A DNA stretch of 64,000 bases, from positions 186,001-250,000 of the forward strand of contig NZ_SHKP01000007.1 in NCBI RefSeq assembly GCF_004217215.1. The letters run 5' to 3'. Under the pieces are notes generated by a model. The model did no database searches. It was given only the letters and a program-made list of their open reading frames with translations, and was not told the DNA's origin. Source of the stretch: Rivibacter subsaxonicus. Lineage in GTDB: Bacteria; Pseudomonadota; Gammaproteobacteria; Burkholderiales; Burkholderiaceae_C. The position numbers and the translations under genes were made by a program. Position 1 is the stretch's first letter. Every line of letters begins with the position of its first letter. Shown piece by piece: positions 1 to 9,996 of the stretch.

Positions 1-154
1 CCAGGCGCCAGATCTCGGTGCGCTGGAAGGTGGTCGAAGCGGGGTCGATCCAGCGCATCAGCGCGATGCGCAGCGCAAACATCAGCTGCAGCGCCGCGGC
101 GCACAGCAGCACCAGCAGCGCGTAGCGCCACAGCAGGCCGGCGAGCCGCCTCAC
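1..154 (-). CDS. mtgA: Monofunctional peptidoglycan transglycosylase MtgA, N-terminal part (cut by window edge)
   Basis: Only the first 51 codons are in the window. Translation from a GTG at 154 gives a short basic start, a single hydrophobic membrane segment (about residues 8-30, rich in L and A), then [16 protein letters not shown]. That matches the stretch just before the glycosyltransferase family 51 domain of MtgA, which polymerises lipid II glycan strands in the periplasm. The GTG overlaps the aroE stop codon as GTGA, and aroE-mtgA is the usual order in Burkholderiales. The catalytic domain lies outside the window, so the call rests on this motif and context. Confidence 0.75.
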   Translation of the reverse strand, partial: MRRLAGLLWRYALLVLLCAAALQLMFALRIALMRWIDPASTTFQRTEIWRL

Positions 155-1047
155 CGTGCCGACTCCGCATCGACCTCGGCCCGCAGCGCGGCCAGAACCG
201 GGGCGGTATCGGGTCGCACGCCACGCCAGAACTCGAAGGCCTCGGCGGCCTGCTCGACCAGCATGCCAAGTCCGTCGCGGCCATGCGCGTCGTGCTCGCG
301 AGCCCAGTCGAGGAAGGGCCGGGCGGCCGGGCCGTACATCAGGTCGAGCGCCAGCGCGCCGCGCGCCAGCACCGCGGCGTCGACCGGCACGCCCTGGCCG
401 CCGAGGCTGGCGGCGGTGGCGTTGAGCACGATGTCGAAGCCGCGCCCGCAGGCGTCGAGCGGCGCCGCGCCAAGGCTCACGCCCTGTGCCTGCGCCAGCG
501 CCGCGTGGCTTTGGACCAGCGCCCGCGCCCGTTCGGGCGAGCGGTTGGCGATGACGATGCGCGCCGGTCGCGCCTCGAGCACCGGCCCGAGCACGCCGGC
601 CGCGGCGCCGCCGGCGCCGAGCAGCAGGACCGAGCGGCCGGCGATCGCGACGCCGGCATTGCGCGTGATGTCGCGCACCAGGCCGACGCCGTCGGTGTTG
701 TCGCCGGCCCAGCCACCGGCATCGAAGCGCAGCGTGTTGACCGCGCCGGCCAGCCGCGCCCGCGTGCTCAGCGTGGCGGCCAGTGCCGGCGCCTCGAACT
801 TGAACGGCACCGTGACGTTGCAGCCGCGCGCCGGGCCGAGTTCGCTGGTGCTGTCGGCAAAGCCGCGCAGCGTCGCCGCGAAGGCGTCGGGCGCGCACGG
901 CAGCCGGCCGTAGTGCAGGCGCTCGCCGGTCTGCTCGGCGAAGCGCGCATGGATGAAGGGCGAGCGGCTGTGCTCGACCGGATGGCCGATCACGACATAG
1001 CGATCGACGGCGGCCGCCGGCGCCTGCTGCCGCGACGGCATGCTCAC
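151..1047 (-). CDS. aroE: Shikimate dehydrogenase (NADP+)
   Basis: Reduces 3-dehydroshikimate to shikimate in the chorismate pathway, in the cytoplasm. The protein is 298 residues from a GTG at 1047; an ATG two codons later is equally possible. Visible family features are the substrate-binding SRSP near residue 27, NVTVPFK with the catalytic Lys at about 83, GDNTDG with the catalytic Asp at about 119, and the NADP-binding glycine loop GAGGAA near 144. The C-terminal [16 protein letters not shown] is typical of AroE. The start overlaps the stop of the upstream TonB-like gene, so the two are probably co-translated. Length is slightly above the usual 270-285 because of a short N-terminal extension. 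Confidence 0.95.
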   Translation of the reverse strand: MSMPSRQQAPAAAVDRYVVIGHPVEHSRSPFIHARFAEQTGERLHYGRLPCAPDAFAATLRGFADSTSELGPARGCNVTVPFKFEAPALAATLSTRARLAGAVNTLRFDAGGWAGDNTDGVGLVRDITRNAGVAIAGRSVLLLGAGGAAAGVLGPVLEARPARIVIANRSPERARALVQSHAALAQAQGVSLGAAPLDACGRGFDIVLNATAASLGGQGVPVDAAVLARGALALDLMYGPAARPFLDWAREHDAHGRDGLGMLVEQAAEAFEFWRGVRPDTAPVLAALRAEVDAESAR

Positions 1048-1949
1048 TCCATGCCCTGCGGCGCCAGCATGCGCGCCGACATGCCCTCTTCACGCGTGAA
1101 GGTGAAGCGCGAGACGACCACGATCTGGTCGGCCTGGGCCCGCATCTCGGGGCTGAACAGGCCGAAGCTCGGCGCCGCGCGCACGATCGCCTGGGCCCGC
1201 TTGTCGAGCGACTTCTTGCCCGAGCTCTGCACGATCTCGGTGTCGAGCACGCGGCCGAGCGCGTCGACGGTGATGATCATCGTCAGCGCGCCGTAGAGCT
1301 TGCGGCCGGCTTCCTCGGGGAAGTTGCGCGTGCCACGCTCCTCGATCTTGCGGCGCAGCCGGTCGTAGTAAACCGCGTACGAGGCCTCGGCCGTGGCCGG
1401 GCTGATGTAGCGCTTGCGCGGCCGGGCGTTCTCGGCGTTGATGCGCTTCTCGATCTCGGCCAGCATGTTCAGCAACTGGCGCTGCGTCTCCTCGTGCTGC
1501 TTGGACTGCGGCTGGCCGTCGTCGCGCTTGGGCTCGGGCGGCGGCAGGCGCGCCATCTCGCGCCGCACCTGGGCCAGCAACAGCGCCTGCTGCTCCTGCA
1601 ACTCGTCGATCTGGCGGCGCGCGGTGTCCATCGCGTCACCCATCTCGATCCGGGCCGAGGGCGGCAGCGGCGAGGTCGCGCGGCCGGCGGCCGCCTCGCC
1701 GCCGCCGGCGAGCGCGGCCTGGGCGATCGCCTGCGCCTTGAGCGGCGCCTCGGTCGAGCGCGCGTTGACCAGGATCACCTCGAGCGGCGTGTCCTGGAAC
1801 ACGCGGTTGAAGCCCTCCGGATCGACGATGCGCACGCCCAGCAGCGCGGCATGCACGCCCACCGATGCCAGCAATGCCAGCTGCAGCGCGCTGAGCTGGC
1901 GCAGGCGCTGCATGAACTTCTTGGCGTGGGTCGAGGCGCTCTGGCGCAT
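1044..1949 (-). CDS. TonB-like C-terminal domain protein
   Basis: A 301-residue protein with a TonB-type layout. A short cytoplasmic start is followed by one membrane segment (about residues 18-38). Next comes a long periplasmic part that is coiled-coil prone and rich in Q, E and R (about 105-180). The last ~90 residues contain [16 protein letters not shown] and [11 protein letters not shown], which match the TonB C-terminal fold. TonB proteins link inner-membrane energy to outer-membrane receptors, but no exbB or exbD is nearby. The long coiled linker in place of a Pro-Lys spacer is like the TolA/TonB hybrids usually found next to aroE in Burkholderiales. Its specific partner cannot be read from the sequence. 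Confidence 0.8.
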   Translation of the reverse strand: MRQSASTHAKKFMQRLRQLSALQLALLASVGVHAALLGVRIVDPEGFNRVFQDTPLEVILVNARSTEAPLKAQAIAQAALAGGGEAAAGRATSPLPPSARIEMGDAMDTARRQIDELQEQQALLLAQVRREMARLPPPEPKRDDGQPQSKQHEETQRQLLNMLAEIEKRINAENARPRKRYISPATAEASYAVYYDRLRRKIEERGTRNFPEEAGRKLYGALTMIITVDALGRVLDTEIVQSSGKKSLDKRAQAIVRAAPSFGLFSPEMRAQADQIVVVSRFTFTREEGMSARMLAPQGME

Positions 1950-1985
1950 GGATCGGGGCGGCTTCGGAACGGGGCTTCGGTTGTC

Positions 1986-4055
1986 TCAGGCGGCCGCGGG
2001 GGAGTCGCTGCCGGTGGCGCCCTGGGTGCCATTGTCGGCATCCTGGAGGTCGATGGCGAGCGCCAGTGGCGCCGCCGCATCGGCGGCTTCCTCGACTTCT
2101 TCGGCGTCGACATCGGCATCGTCGGCGGTGCTGCCGGCGTCGTCGATGCGCGTCAGCAGGCTGGCGTGCAGGTCGAGCGTCAGCAGGTCGCTGCCGGTGA
2201 TGCGCACCCGCACCCGGGCTCCTCGCGGCAGGCTCTCGCAGCCGAGCGCGCGGAACACCAGGGGCAGGCTGTCGGCACGCACCAGGCCGTCCTTGAGCAC
2301 GGCGGCGTCGAGTTCGGTGATGCCGGCCTGCTCAAGATGACGCAGTGTCCACCAGCGCTCGAGCGAATTCTGGAACCCGTTGTAAGCCGAGTAAGCAGCA
2401 TCGAAACCCGAGATCACCGAGAACAATGCCGCATCCTTGGGCTTGAACGGGGCCGCCAGCGCGGCGGTCTTGCCATGGCGCGCGCAGGCCACGATCTGCC
2501 ACTGGTTGGCGAGGTCCACGTAGCGCCGCAGCGGCGAGGTGGACCAGGCGTACTGCGCCACGCCCATGCCGGCATGCGGCTGCGGCTTGACGCCCATGCG
2601 CACCTTGATGCCGGGCAACAGGCTGGCCTGGCTGCGATAGATGCCGGGCACGCCGCACTCGGCGAGCCAGCCGCCCCAGCGGCTGTTGGCCAGGATCATC
2701 GCCTCGGCCACGATCAGGTCGAGCGGGGCGCCGCGCTTGCGCTCGCCGATCAGCACCGTCTCTCTGCCGTCGGGCTCGGCGCCGGCCATGCCCTCGAGCT
2801 TGAAGCTGTAGTCGGGCCGGTTGAAGTTCTCCGGCTTGCCGCGAATCACTTCGCGCTGCGCCTTCAGATGGCGCGCCAGGCGGAAGAGAAAGGCGAGTTC
2901 GGTGGCGAAGGGATAGTCGGCCGCCGCCTCGCCCGTCAGCGAGGCCTCGGTGATCACCGCGTCGAGCTGGTCGTGACGCAGGTTGGCGACGATCGGCACC
3001 CGTTCGAGCCGGGTCTCGAAGGAGCGCAGCTCGAGGCTCGCCTCGTCGATGCTGAAGTAGATGCTGACTGCCGGGCAGTCGCGGCCCTCGCTCAGCGTGT
3101 AGGCCTGCACGACGTCGTCGGGCAGCATCGTGATCTTGTGGCCCGGCATGTAGACCGTGGACCAGCGCGTGCGCGCCACCTGGTCGAGCGGCGAGCCGGG
3201 CGCGATCGCCAGCGCGGGCGCCGCGATGTGGACGCCGAAGCTCACGCTGCCGCTGCCCAGGCCGCGCACCGACAGCGCATCGTCGATCTCCGTGGTCGCC
3301 GAGTCGTCGATCGAGAAGGCGCGCACGCCCTCGTCGGCCAAGGGCAGCTCGTCCTTTATCGCCGGCGCAGACAAGGGCGGGAACGCGGTGCCCTTGGGGA
3401 AGAAGTCGAACAGGAAGCGCTTCCAGTGGAACTGGTACGGGCTCGTGATCGCGCCGGCCGCCTTCAGCAGGTCGAGTGGCGCGCGATGCCTGCGCCTGGC
3501 GGCCTCGACCACCGCCTTGTACTCAGGCGCGTTCTTGTCGGGCTTGAACAGGATCTTGTAGAGCTGCTCGGCGATCGGCGCCGGGCAGCGGTCGTGCACC
3601 AGCTCGTCGGCCCAGGCCTCGATCTGAGCGGCGACCTGCTGCTTGCGCTCGATCGCGACCAGCGCCTGCTTGAGGATGTCTTCCGGCGCCTTGCGAAAGC
3701 GGCCCTTGCCGCGGCGATGAAAGTAGTGCGGCGCATCGAACAGGCGCAGCAGCATCGCGGCGCGCTGGCTCGAGTCGGCGCCGGCGCCGAAGTACTCGAG
3801 CGCGAGCTCGTCGAAGCCGAAGTCCTCCTCGGGCGCGGTCTCCCAGACCAGGTCGAGGTCGATCTCTGCGCTGGCCGCGGCCGCGCCTGCCATCAGCTCG
3901 GCGGGCGCCGGCTTGGCAAAGCGCAGCAGCAGATTGGCGGACTTGACCTTGACCCGTTTGCCGGAGTCGAGCTCCACCTGGGCGGAACTCTCGGCCTCGG
4001 ACATCAGCCGGCCGGCGAGGAACTTGCCGGCCTCATCGAAAAGTACATAGCTCAC
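1986..4055 (-). CDS. RNase II/RNB-family 3'-5' exoribonuclease
   Basis: A 689-residue protein with a complete RNB catalytic domain. The metal-binding motif IDDSATTEIDDAL is at residues 249-261, with four Asp residues at 250, 251, 258 and 259. Downstream stretches such as LRRYVDLANQWQ and an S1-like C-terminal beta segment also fit. RNB enzymes degrade single-stranded RNA processively from the 3' end, releasing nucleoside monophosphates. The N-terminus is unlike the double cold-shock domains of E. coli RNase II. The tail after the S1-like part is a low-complexity run of D, E and A. It sits 42 bp downstream of the esterase gene in the mpl operon. Confidence 0.9.
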   Translation of the reverse strand: MSYVLFDEAGKFLAGRLMSEAESSAQVELDSGKRVKVKSANLLLRFAKPAPAELMAGAAAASAEIDLDLVWETAPEEDFGFDELALEYFGAGADSSQRAAMLLRLFDAPHYFHRRGKGRFRKAPEDILKQALVAIERKQQVAAQIEAWADELVHDRCPAPIAEQLYKILFKPDKNAPEYKAVVEAARRRHRAPLDLLKAAGAITSPYQFHWKRFLFDFFPKGTAFPPLSAPAIKDELPLADEGVRAFSIDDSATTEIDDALSVRGLGSGSVSFGVHIAAPALAIAPGSPLDQVARTRWSTVYMPGHKITMLPDDVVQAYTLSEGRDCPAVSIYFSIDEASLELRSFETRLERVPIVANLRHDQLDAVITEASLTGEAAADYPFATELAFLFRLARHLKAQREVIRGKPENFNRPDYSFKLEGMAGAEPDGRETVLIGERKRGAPLDLIVAEAMILANSRWGGWLAECGVPGIYRSQASLLPGIKVRMGVKPQPHAGMGVAQYAWSTSPLRRYVDLANQWQIVACARHGKTAALAAPFKPKDAALFSVISGFDAAYSAYNGFQNSLERWWTLRHLEQAGITELDAAVLKDGLVRADSLPLVFRALGCESLPRGARVRVRITGSDLLTLDLHASLLTRIDDAGSTADDADVDAEEVEEAADAAAPLALAIDLQDADNGTQGATGSDSPAAA

Positions 4056-4097
4056 CGAGCGGATTGTCCCATCCGGGAGTGGCTGGCTTTCGAGGGC

Positions 4098-4709
4098 TCA
4101 ATCCAGACCGAGAAAGTCCATCACGAACGGCAGGTGGCGCTCGCCGAAATCGCTGATCGCATGGTCATTGCCCTCGAGCAGGCGAATGTGTGCGCCGGGA
4201 TAGCGGCCGACCATCTCGCGCCAGTCCAGCACCTCGTCGCCCTTGGCGATCACCGCCGCGTAGCGTTGCGGGCTGCTGACCGTCGCCGGCGCCAGTGCGC
4301 GCAGTTCCGCGACATGGGCCGCAGTGAAGCTGAACTTCAGCTCGGGCTCGTGCCAGGCGCTCAACTCGCCGATCTGGCCGGCCAGGTCGCGCGCCGGATT
4401 GACGGCCGGGTTGAGCAGCACGGCGCGGATCGCCGGGCGCCGCTGCGCCAGCACCGTCGCGTAGAAGCCGCCGAGCGAGCTGCCGATCACGGCCATGCGC
4501 CCGTCGCGCGGCCAGTCATCGGTGAGGCGCTCGACCAAGCCCATCGCCTCGGCCGGCGAGGGTGGCAGTTGCGGGCAACACCACTCGATGGTGCGGCCGG
4601 CGGCCTGCAGGGCTTGCACCGCGGTGGCGACCTGCTGCGCCTTGGCCGAGCCGGGCGAGGAGCGGAAGCCGTGGAGGTAGAGGAGATGGGTGACGGGGCT
4701 CTGGTTCAT
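4098..4709 (-). CDS. YqiA-like alpha/beta-hydrolase esterase
   Basis: A 203-residue small hydrolase starting at the ATG at 4709; an upstream in-frame extension is compositionally unlike a protein start and is rejected. The N-terminal LLYLHGFRSSPGSAKA is the hallmark of the YqiA/UPF0227 esterases. The nucleophile elbow GSSLGG puts the Ser at residue 78. The C-terminal EGNDHAISDF supplies the His of the triad, and an Asp in GDEVLDW the acid. E. coli YqiA hydrolyses short acyl esters; the physiological substrate is not known. The gene lies 58 bp after mpl and 42 bp before the RNB exonuclease gene, which suggests one transcript. Confidence 0.85.
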   Translation of the reverse strand: MNQSPVTHLLYLHGFRSSPGSAKAQQVATAVQALQAAGRTIEWCCPQLPPSPAEAMGLVERLTDDWPRDGRMAVIGSSLGGFYATVLAQRRPAIRAVLLNPAVNPARDLAGQIGELSAWHEPELKFSFTAAHVAELRALAPATVSSPQRYAAVIAKGDEVLDWREMVGRYPGAHIRLLEGNDHAISDFGERHLPFVMDFLGLD

Positions 4710-4767
4710 CACGCAAGTTCCGGCGCTTCGATGAGGTCGATCACTTGGCAGCGGCCGCGCGTGCACA

Positions 4768-6150
4768 TCAACCCCGCGCCGCCAAGCCCTCCAGCAACTT
4801 CGCGTGAATGCCGCCGAAGCCCCCATTGCTCATGCACAGCAGGTGGTCGCCCGGCCTGGCCGCCTGCAGCACGCGCTTGACGAGGCCGTCGATCGAGTCG
4901 CTGACCACCGCCTTGTCGCCGAGCGGTGCCAGGCTCTCCGATGGATCCCAGTCGAGGCCGCCGCCATGGCAGAAGGCGAGGTCGGCCTCTTCGAGTGCCC
5001 AGGGCAGCTGGGCCTTCATCGTGCCCAGCTTCATGGTGTTGGAGCGCGGCTCGAAGATCGCGAGGATGCGCTCCAGCCCCACGCGCCGGCGCAGCCCGTC
5101 GACGGTGGTGCGGATCGCGGTCGGGTGGTGTGCGAAGTCGTCGTAGACCTTGATGCCGGCGGCCTCGCCGCGCAGCTCGAGCCGGCGTCGCACGTTCTGG
5201 AAGCTGGCCAGTGCGCGCGCCGCGTCGGCCAGTGCCACCCCCACATGCTCGGCGGCGGCCATCGCGGCCAGCGCGTTGAGCTGGTTGTGCTCGCCGATCA
5301 GGCTCCACTCGACGCGCGCCACCTTGACGCCGCTCTTGAGCACGTCGAAGGCATGCGGCTCGCCGCGTGCACGCAGGCCCGGTGCATCGCTCTTGACGCC
5401 GAAGCGCTCGACCTCGCTCCAGCAGCCGCGTGCCAGCACGCGCACCAGCGCCTCCTCGCGCGCGTTGATCACCAGCAGGCCGCTGGCCGGAACCGTGCGC
5501 ACCAGGTGGTGGAACTGGGTCTCGATCGCCTGCAGGTCGGGGAAGATGTCGGCGTGGTCGTACTCGAGGTTGTTGAGCACCGCGGTGCGCGGCCGGTAGT
5601 GCACGAACTTGCTGCGCTTGTCGAAGAAGGCGGTGTCGTACTCGTCGGCCTCGATCACGAAGGGCGTGCGCTCGCCCGCCGCCACGCGCCCGAGCCGCGC
5701 TGAGACGCCAAAGTTCAGTGGCACGCCGCCCACCAGAAAGCCCGGCTGCAGCCCGGCGACCTCCAGGATCCAGGCCAGCATCGAGGTGGTCGTGGTCTTG
5801 CCGTGGGTGCCCGCGACCGCCAGCACGTGGCGACCGGCCAGCACCTGCTCGGCCAGCCACTGCGGGCCGCTGGTGTAGGGGACGCCGGCGTCGAGGATCG
5901 CCTCCATCAGCGGGAAGGCCTCGGCCCTGGCGCGCGAGACGACGTTACCGATCACGAAGACATCGGGCTTCAGCGCGAGCTGCTCGGCGCCGTAGCCCTC
6001 GATCAGCTCGACGCCGAGCGCGCGCAGCTGGTCGCTCATCGGCGGGTAGACGTTGGCGTCGCAGCCGGTCACGCGGTGGCCGGCCTCGCGCGCCAGGGCC
6101 GCGAGCCCGCCCATGAAGCTGCCGCAGATGCCGAGGATGTGGATGTGCAT
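4768..6150 (-). CDS. mpl: UDP-N-acetylmuramate:L-alanyl-gamma-D-glutamyl-meso-diaminopimelate ligase
   Basis: Murein recycling ligase that attaches salvaged tripeptide to UDP-MurNAc in the cytoplasm. The 460-residue length is normal for Mpl. The start HIHILGICGSFMGGLA is the Rossmann-type UDP-binding segment. The ATP loop GTHGKTTTT is at residues 114-122, EADEYDTAFFDKRSKF follows, and NNLEYDHADIF is diagnostic of Mpl rather than MurC. It is the first gene of the leftward operon and is divergent from the M3 peptidase gene across 134 bp, which should hold both promoters. Confidence 0.95.
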   Translation of the reverse strand: MHIHILGICGSFMGGLAALAREAGHRVTGCDANVYPPMSDQLRALGVELIEGYGAEQLALKPDVFVIGNVVSRARAEAFPLMEAILDAGVPYTSGPQWLAEQVLAGRHVLAVAGTHGKTTTTSMLAWILEVAGLQPGFLVGGVPLNFGVSARLGRVAAGERTPFVIEADEYDTAFFDKRSKFVHYRPRTAVLNNLEYDHADIFPDLQAIETQFHHLVRTVPASGLLVINAREEALVRVLARGCWSEVERFGVKSDAPGLRARGEPHAFDVLKSGVKVARVEWSLIGEHNQLNALAAMAAAEHVGVALADAARALASFQNVRRRLELRGEAAGIKVYDDFAHHPTAIRTTVDGLRRRVGLERILAIFEPRSNTMKLGTMKAQLPWALEEADLAFCHGGGLDWDPSESLAPLGDKAVVSDSIDGLVKRVLQAARPGDHLLCMSNGGFGGIHAKLLEGLAARG

Positions 6151-6284
6151 TCCTTCATTCTAGAAAGCCCGTCGCGGCGCGCGCCGGGCATGGCGGTTCC
6201 TAGAATGTGTGACCCGTTACCAGTCGCCACCGCGCCCTTGCCACGAGCAGGCGCGACCATGGCGGCGAGCCGATCTCCCTCGCG

Positions 6285-8366
6285 ATGAACACCACGACCA
6301 ATCCGCTGCTGAGCTCCTGGACCACGCCGCACGGCCTGCCGCCCTTCGACCGCATCGAGGCCTCGCACTTCGAGCCGGCCTTCGCGGCGACCTGGGCCGC
6401 GCACCGCGCCGAGCTCGATGCGATCGCCGCGCAGTCGGCGCCGCCCAGCTTCGAGAACACGCTGGCCGCCTTCGACCGTGCCGGCGCCGCACTGCAGCGC
6501 GTCGAGCTGGTGTTCCACAACCTCACTGCATCGCACAGCACGCCCGCGTTGCAGGCCGCCGAACTGGCGCTGGCCGGCCCGCGCGCCGCGCACGAGAGCT
6601 GGGTGCTGCAGCACGCCGAGCTGTTTGCGCGCATCGACGCGCTGCATCGCGAGCGTGCCGCGCTCGGCCTGCAGCCCGAGCAATTGCGCCTGCTCGAGCG
6701 CGTCCATCTCGATTTCGTGCTCGCCGGCGCCGCGCTGGCGCCGGCCGCGCGCGAGCGCGCCGCTGCCATCGCCCAGCGCCTGGCCGATCTCTACACCCGC
6801 TTCAACCAGAACCTGCTCGCCGACGAGAGCGAGTGGGCGCTGCCGCTGGCGGCCGAGGCCGATCTTGACGGTCTGCCCGCCACGCTCGTGGCCGCGGCGC
6901 GCGAGGCCGGTGCCCAGCGCGGCTCGAGCGTGCCGGTGGTGGCGCTGAGCCGCTCGCTGGCGCTGCCCTTCCTGACCCACTCGACGCGGCGCGAACTGCG
7001 CGAGCGCGTCTGGCGCGCCTGGGTGGCGCGCGGCGAGGGTGCATTCGAAGGCGGCGCCGGCCGTGACAACCGGCCGCTGGCGGCGGAGATCCTGCAGCTG
7101 CGCATCGAACTGGCCGGCCTGCACGGCTTCGAGAATTTCGCCGACTACGCGCTGCGCGACCGCATGGCCGGCACGCCGGCCGCGGTCAACGAGCTGCTGC
7201 AGCGCGCCTGGCAGCCGGCACGCGCCAAGGCCGCGGTCGAGCAGCGCGAGCTGGCGGCACTCGGTGCCGAGCTGGGCATCGCCTCGAGCGACGCTTCGGT
7301 GCAGCCCTGGGACTGGCGCTTCCTCGAGGAGCAGCAACGCCAGCGCCGCGCGCGCGCGGCGGGCGATGCCGAGCTCAAGGATCACTTTGCACTCGAGGCG
7401 ATGATCGGCGCGATGTTCGACTGCGCCGGCCGGCTGTTCGGCCTGCGCTTTGCAGAGAAGCGCGATTGCGCGCTCTACCACCCCGACGTGCGGCTGTGGG
7501 AGGTCTACGACGAGCGGAACGGCGGCGCGCTGCTCGGCATCTTCCTCGGCGACAACTTCGCGCGCCCCGGCAAGCGCGGCGGTGCCTGGATGAGCGTCTA
7601 CCGCAGCCAGCAGCGCAATGGCGGCGCGCAGATTCCGATCGTCGTCAACAACAACAACTTCGCCAAGGCGCCGGCAGGCGAGCCGACGCTGCTGTCGACC
7701 GACGACGTGCGCACGCTGTTCCACGAGTTCGGCCATGGCCTGCACGGGCTGCTGTCGAACGTGCACTACCGGCGCCTGGCCGGCACCCAGGTGCTGCAGG
7801 ACTTCGTCGAGCTGCCCTCGCAGCTCTTCGAGCACTGGGCCTTCGAGCCCGAGATCCTCGCCAGGCACGCGTTGCACGCGCAGACCGGCGCGGCGCTGAC
7901 GCCTGCGCAGATCGAGGCGCTGCGCGCCAGCGGCGCCGGCAGCCGCAGCACGCTCGACAGCGTGCAGTACATCGCCGCGGCGCTGGTCGACATGGCGCTG
8001 CACGAGCAGGCGCAGCTGCAGGGCTTCGACCTCGGCGCCTTCGAGGCCGCCACCCGCGAGCGGATCGGCGTGCCCGCCGGATGCGGCCTGATGCACCGCC
8101 CGCCGCAGTTCCGCCACCTTTTTGCCGGCGACAGCTACGCCGCCGGCTACTACGTCTACATCTGGGCCGAGGTGCTCGATGCCGACGCGGCCGAGGCCTT
8201 CCGCGAGGCCGGCGACGCTTTCGACGGCGCCACCGCGGCGCGCCTGCTCAAGCATGTGTACAGCGCCGGCAACACGGTCGAGCCGCGCGCCACCTATCGC
8301 GCCTTCCGCGGGCGCGACGCGGTGGTGGAGCCGATGCTGAAGAAGCGCGGCCTGATCGCGGCCTGA
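6285..8366 (+). CDS. prlC: M3-family oligopeptidase (oligopeptidase A type)
   Basis: A 693-residue cytoplasmic zinc peptidase. The active-site motif HEFGHGLHG puts the zinc ligands at His480 and His484 and the general base at Glu481. The third ligand Glu lies in the downstream DFVELPSQLFEHW region. The closing GRDAVVEPMLKKRGL is typical of PrlC. Oligopeptidase A trims peptides such as cleaved signal peptides. There is no signal peptide. The gene stands alone on the plus strand, divergent from mpl, and converges with the HPF-like gene only 7 bp after its stop. Confidence 0.93.
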   Translation: MNTTTNPLLSSWTTPHGLPPFDRIEASHFEPAFAATWAAHRAELDAIAAQSAPPSFENTLAAFDRAGAALQRVELVFHNLTASHSTPALQAAELALAGPRAAHESWVLQHAELFARIDALHRERAALGLQPEQLRLLERVHLDFVLAGAALAPAARERAAAIAQRLADLYTRFNQNLLADESEWALPLAAEADLDGLPATLVAAAREAGAQRGSSVPVVALSRSLALPFLTHSTRRELRERVWRAWVARGEGAFEGGAGRDNRPLAAEILQLRIELAGLHGFENFADYALRDRMAGTPAAVNELLQRAWQPARAKAAVEQRELAALGAELGIASSDASVQPWDWRFLEEQQRQRRARAAGDAELKDHFALEAMIGAMFDCAGRLFGLRFAEKRDCALYHPDVRLWEVYDERNGGALLGIFLGDNFARPGKRGGAWMSVYRSQQRNGGAQIPIVVNNNNFAKAPAGEPTLLSTDDVRTLFHEFGHGLHGLLSNVHYRRLAGTQVLQDFVELPSQLFEHWAFEPEILARHALHAQTGAALTPAQIEALRASGAGSRSTLDSVQYIAAALVDMALHEQAQLQGFDLGAFEAATRERIGVPAGCGLMHRPPQFRHLFAGDSYAAGYYVYIWAEVLDADAAEAFREAGDAFDGATAARLLKHVYSAGNTVEPRATYRAFRGRDAVVEPMLKKRGLIAA

Positions 8367-8373
8367 GCGGCGC

Positions 8374-8745
8374 TCAGCGCGCGCTTGCCGCCGGCTCGGC
8401 GCCGCCGGCCTGGCGCACGTGGCCCTTGCTGCTGGTCGTGTACTTGCGCGCAACGCGGCGGCTGACGAGCGTCACCAGCTTGTCGGCGGCGCGGCTGGCA
8501 GCGGCCTCCATACCGGGTGCCGCGTGGTGAACCTTGAGCGGGCGCTTGCCGGCGGCGCGCGCCTCGAGCCCGCAGCGCACGTCGCGGCCGGTGTGGTCGG
8601 CCGGATCACCGGGGTGGAAGTGCACCTCGATGCGGGTGAAGCTTTCGCCAAAGCGGGACAGCCGTTCGCGCAGCATCGCGTCGACGCTGCTCCTGACCTC
8701 GGCCGGCACGTTCAGGCCGTTGCTGCTGTTGAGTTGCACTCGCAT
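8374..8745 (-). CDS. HPF/RaiA-like ribosome-associated protein
   Basis: A 123-residue protein that begins RVQLNSSNGLNVPAEVRSSVD and continues with IEVHFHPGD and RCGLEARAAGKRPLKVHH, the beta-alpha-beta pattern of hibernation-promoting factor/RaiA. These bind the 30S decoding centre and inactivate ribosomes in stationary phase. It has no long-form C-terminal dimerisation domain, and its basic tail (RRVARKYTTSSKG) differs from canonical Hpf. The canonical Burkholderiales hpf sits next to rpoN, which is not here, so this is probably a second divergent copy. Function by similarity only. Confidence 0.65.
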   Translation of the reverse strand: MRVQLNSSNGLNVPAEVRSSVDAMLRERLSRFGESFTRIEVHFHPGDPADHTGRDVRCGLEARAAGKRPLKVHHAAPGMEAAASRAADKLVTLVSRRVARKYTTSSKGHVRQAGGAEPAASAR

Positions 8746-8835
8746 GTCGATCGCCTCCTGGCTGCGCTCGCGAACATCCCGAGCACGCGTCGATTAAGCG
8801 CCTCGCTCCGGCCCGGCACAAGCCCGTCGACGGCC

Positions 8836-9828
8836 TCAGGGCACGGCGCCCGGCACGCCGCGCCGGATCGCGGCCGAGAAGTCCGCTTCGGCGGCGGCTT
8901 GCTGCGCGCGCAGCGTGATGCGGCCGCCGCCGCGCAACTGCTCGAGCGTGTAGCCGGGCTCGAGGGCGTCCAGGCCATAGACATACTCAGGCAGCAGGCC
9001 GGCCAGCAGCAGGCGGATGTCCAGCGGCAGGCCGGGCGTGAGCCGGCGCACCATCTCGAACACCAGCGTCGAGCAGTTGGCGGTCACGGTGTTGTACCAG
9101 CGCGGCTCGCGCGCCAGGCCGTTGGCCTTGTCGACGTATTCGATGAACAGCGAGCGCATCGACTCCCTGGGCATCTGCAGCCGGTAGAGGAACACGTCTT
9201 CGCCGCGGATGTTGCTGCGCACGCCCAGCACGTCGCGCTCCTCGGCCGCGACCAGGCTCAGCTCGAACTGCTTGAAGAAGCCGCCGACCGTCGAGAAGCT
9301 CTCGCCATGCTCGCGCCGGATCTCGACCGAGAAGCTCAGGTACCGGCCGTTGTCGAAGCCGAAGCTCATCATCACGTGGGCGATGGCCGGGATGCCCCAG
9401 TACGACAGCGCCATGTCGACCGAGCGCAGCCCGTCGAGGTCGTAGCTGCGGTCTTCCCAGCGCGCGCCGTAGTCGTCGCGGCTGCGCCAGTCGAAATTGC
9501 GCACGTCCTTGAGGTGCACCATGCTGCCCTCGACGCGACCGCTCAGCGTGCGTCGCACGTCGGAGGCCCAGTGCCGGTCCTGCTTCGGCTCGATGCTGGT
9601 CCACCAGAGCAGCAGCAGCCCGAACAGCAGCGCAAACACCAACAGCGGTTGCAGGCCACGATGGCGCCAGGATCGGACGATCAGCGCCAGTGCCAGCAAT
9701 GCCCACAGTGCGGCCATCGCACCGCGCAGGGCCGGCCCACCGGGGGCCTGAAACCAGAGTGCCGCTGCGCCCCAGGCGGCGAGCAGGGCAAGCACCAGGG
9801 ACTGCACACTGAGAAAGAAGGTTCGCAT
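8836..9828 (-). CDS. DUF4105-type membrane protein (Lnb-like periplasmic domain)
   Basis: A 330-residue protein starting at the ATG at 9828. Two or three membrane segments fill the first ~85 residues, including runs such as LLVFALLFGLLLLWW. A soluble domain follows, with RNFDWRSRDDY, VDMALSYWG, HVMMSFGFDNG and the Cys motif NCSTLVFEMVRR. This pattern is the DUF4105 family, inner-membrane-anchored proteins with a thiol-peptidase-like periplasmic part and no settled function. It lies 168 bp downstream of the NTPase/TPR gene, so co-transcription with the accessory block is possible but not shown. Confidence 0.75.
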   Translation of the reverse strand: MRTFFLSVQSLVLALLAAWGAAALWFQAPGGPALRGAMAALWALLALALIVRSWRHRGLQPLLVFALLFGLLLLWWTSIEPKQDRHWASDVRRTLSGRVEGSMVHLKDVRNFDWRSRDDYGARWEDRSYDLDGLRSVDMALSYWGIPAIAHVMMSFGFDNGRYLSFSVEIRREHGESFSTVGGFFKQFELSLVAAEERDVLGVRSNIRGEDVFLYRLQMPRESMRSLFIEYVDKANGLAREPRWYNTVTANCSTLVFEMVRRLTPGLPLDIRLLLAGLLPEYVYGLDALEPGYTLEQLRGGGRITLRAQQAAAEADFSAAIRRGVPGAVP

Positions 9829-9996
9829 GAGTGAGGTCGGGCCGGCGATCGATGCCAGGGGCAGGGCGGGATCGGCGGCATTGTCGGTGCGACGAGCGCT
9901 CCGGCAAGCAGCGACGTACCCCCGAGGCAGAGGCGCGAGCCGCAGTGCGGTCGCCGCGGCGACCCAACGCAAGATGGGACGCGGCCGCAGCCTGCG

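Noticed and set aside
1494-4880. 1128-codon open frame on the plus strand
   Set aside because: Runs antisense across the TonB-like, RNB and esterase genes; composition typical of GC3 shadows.
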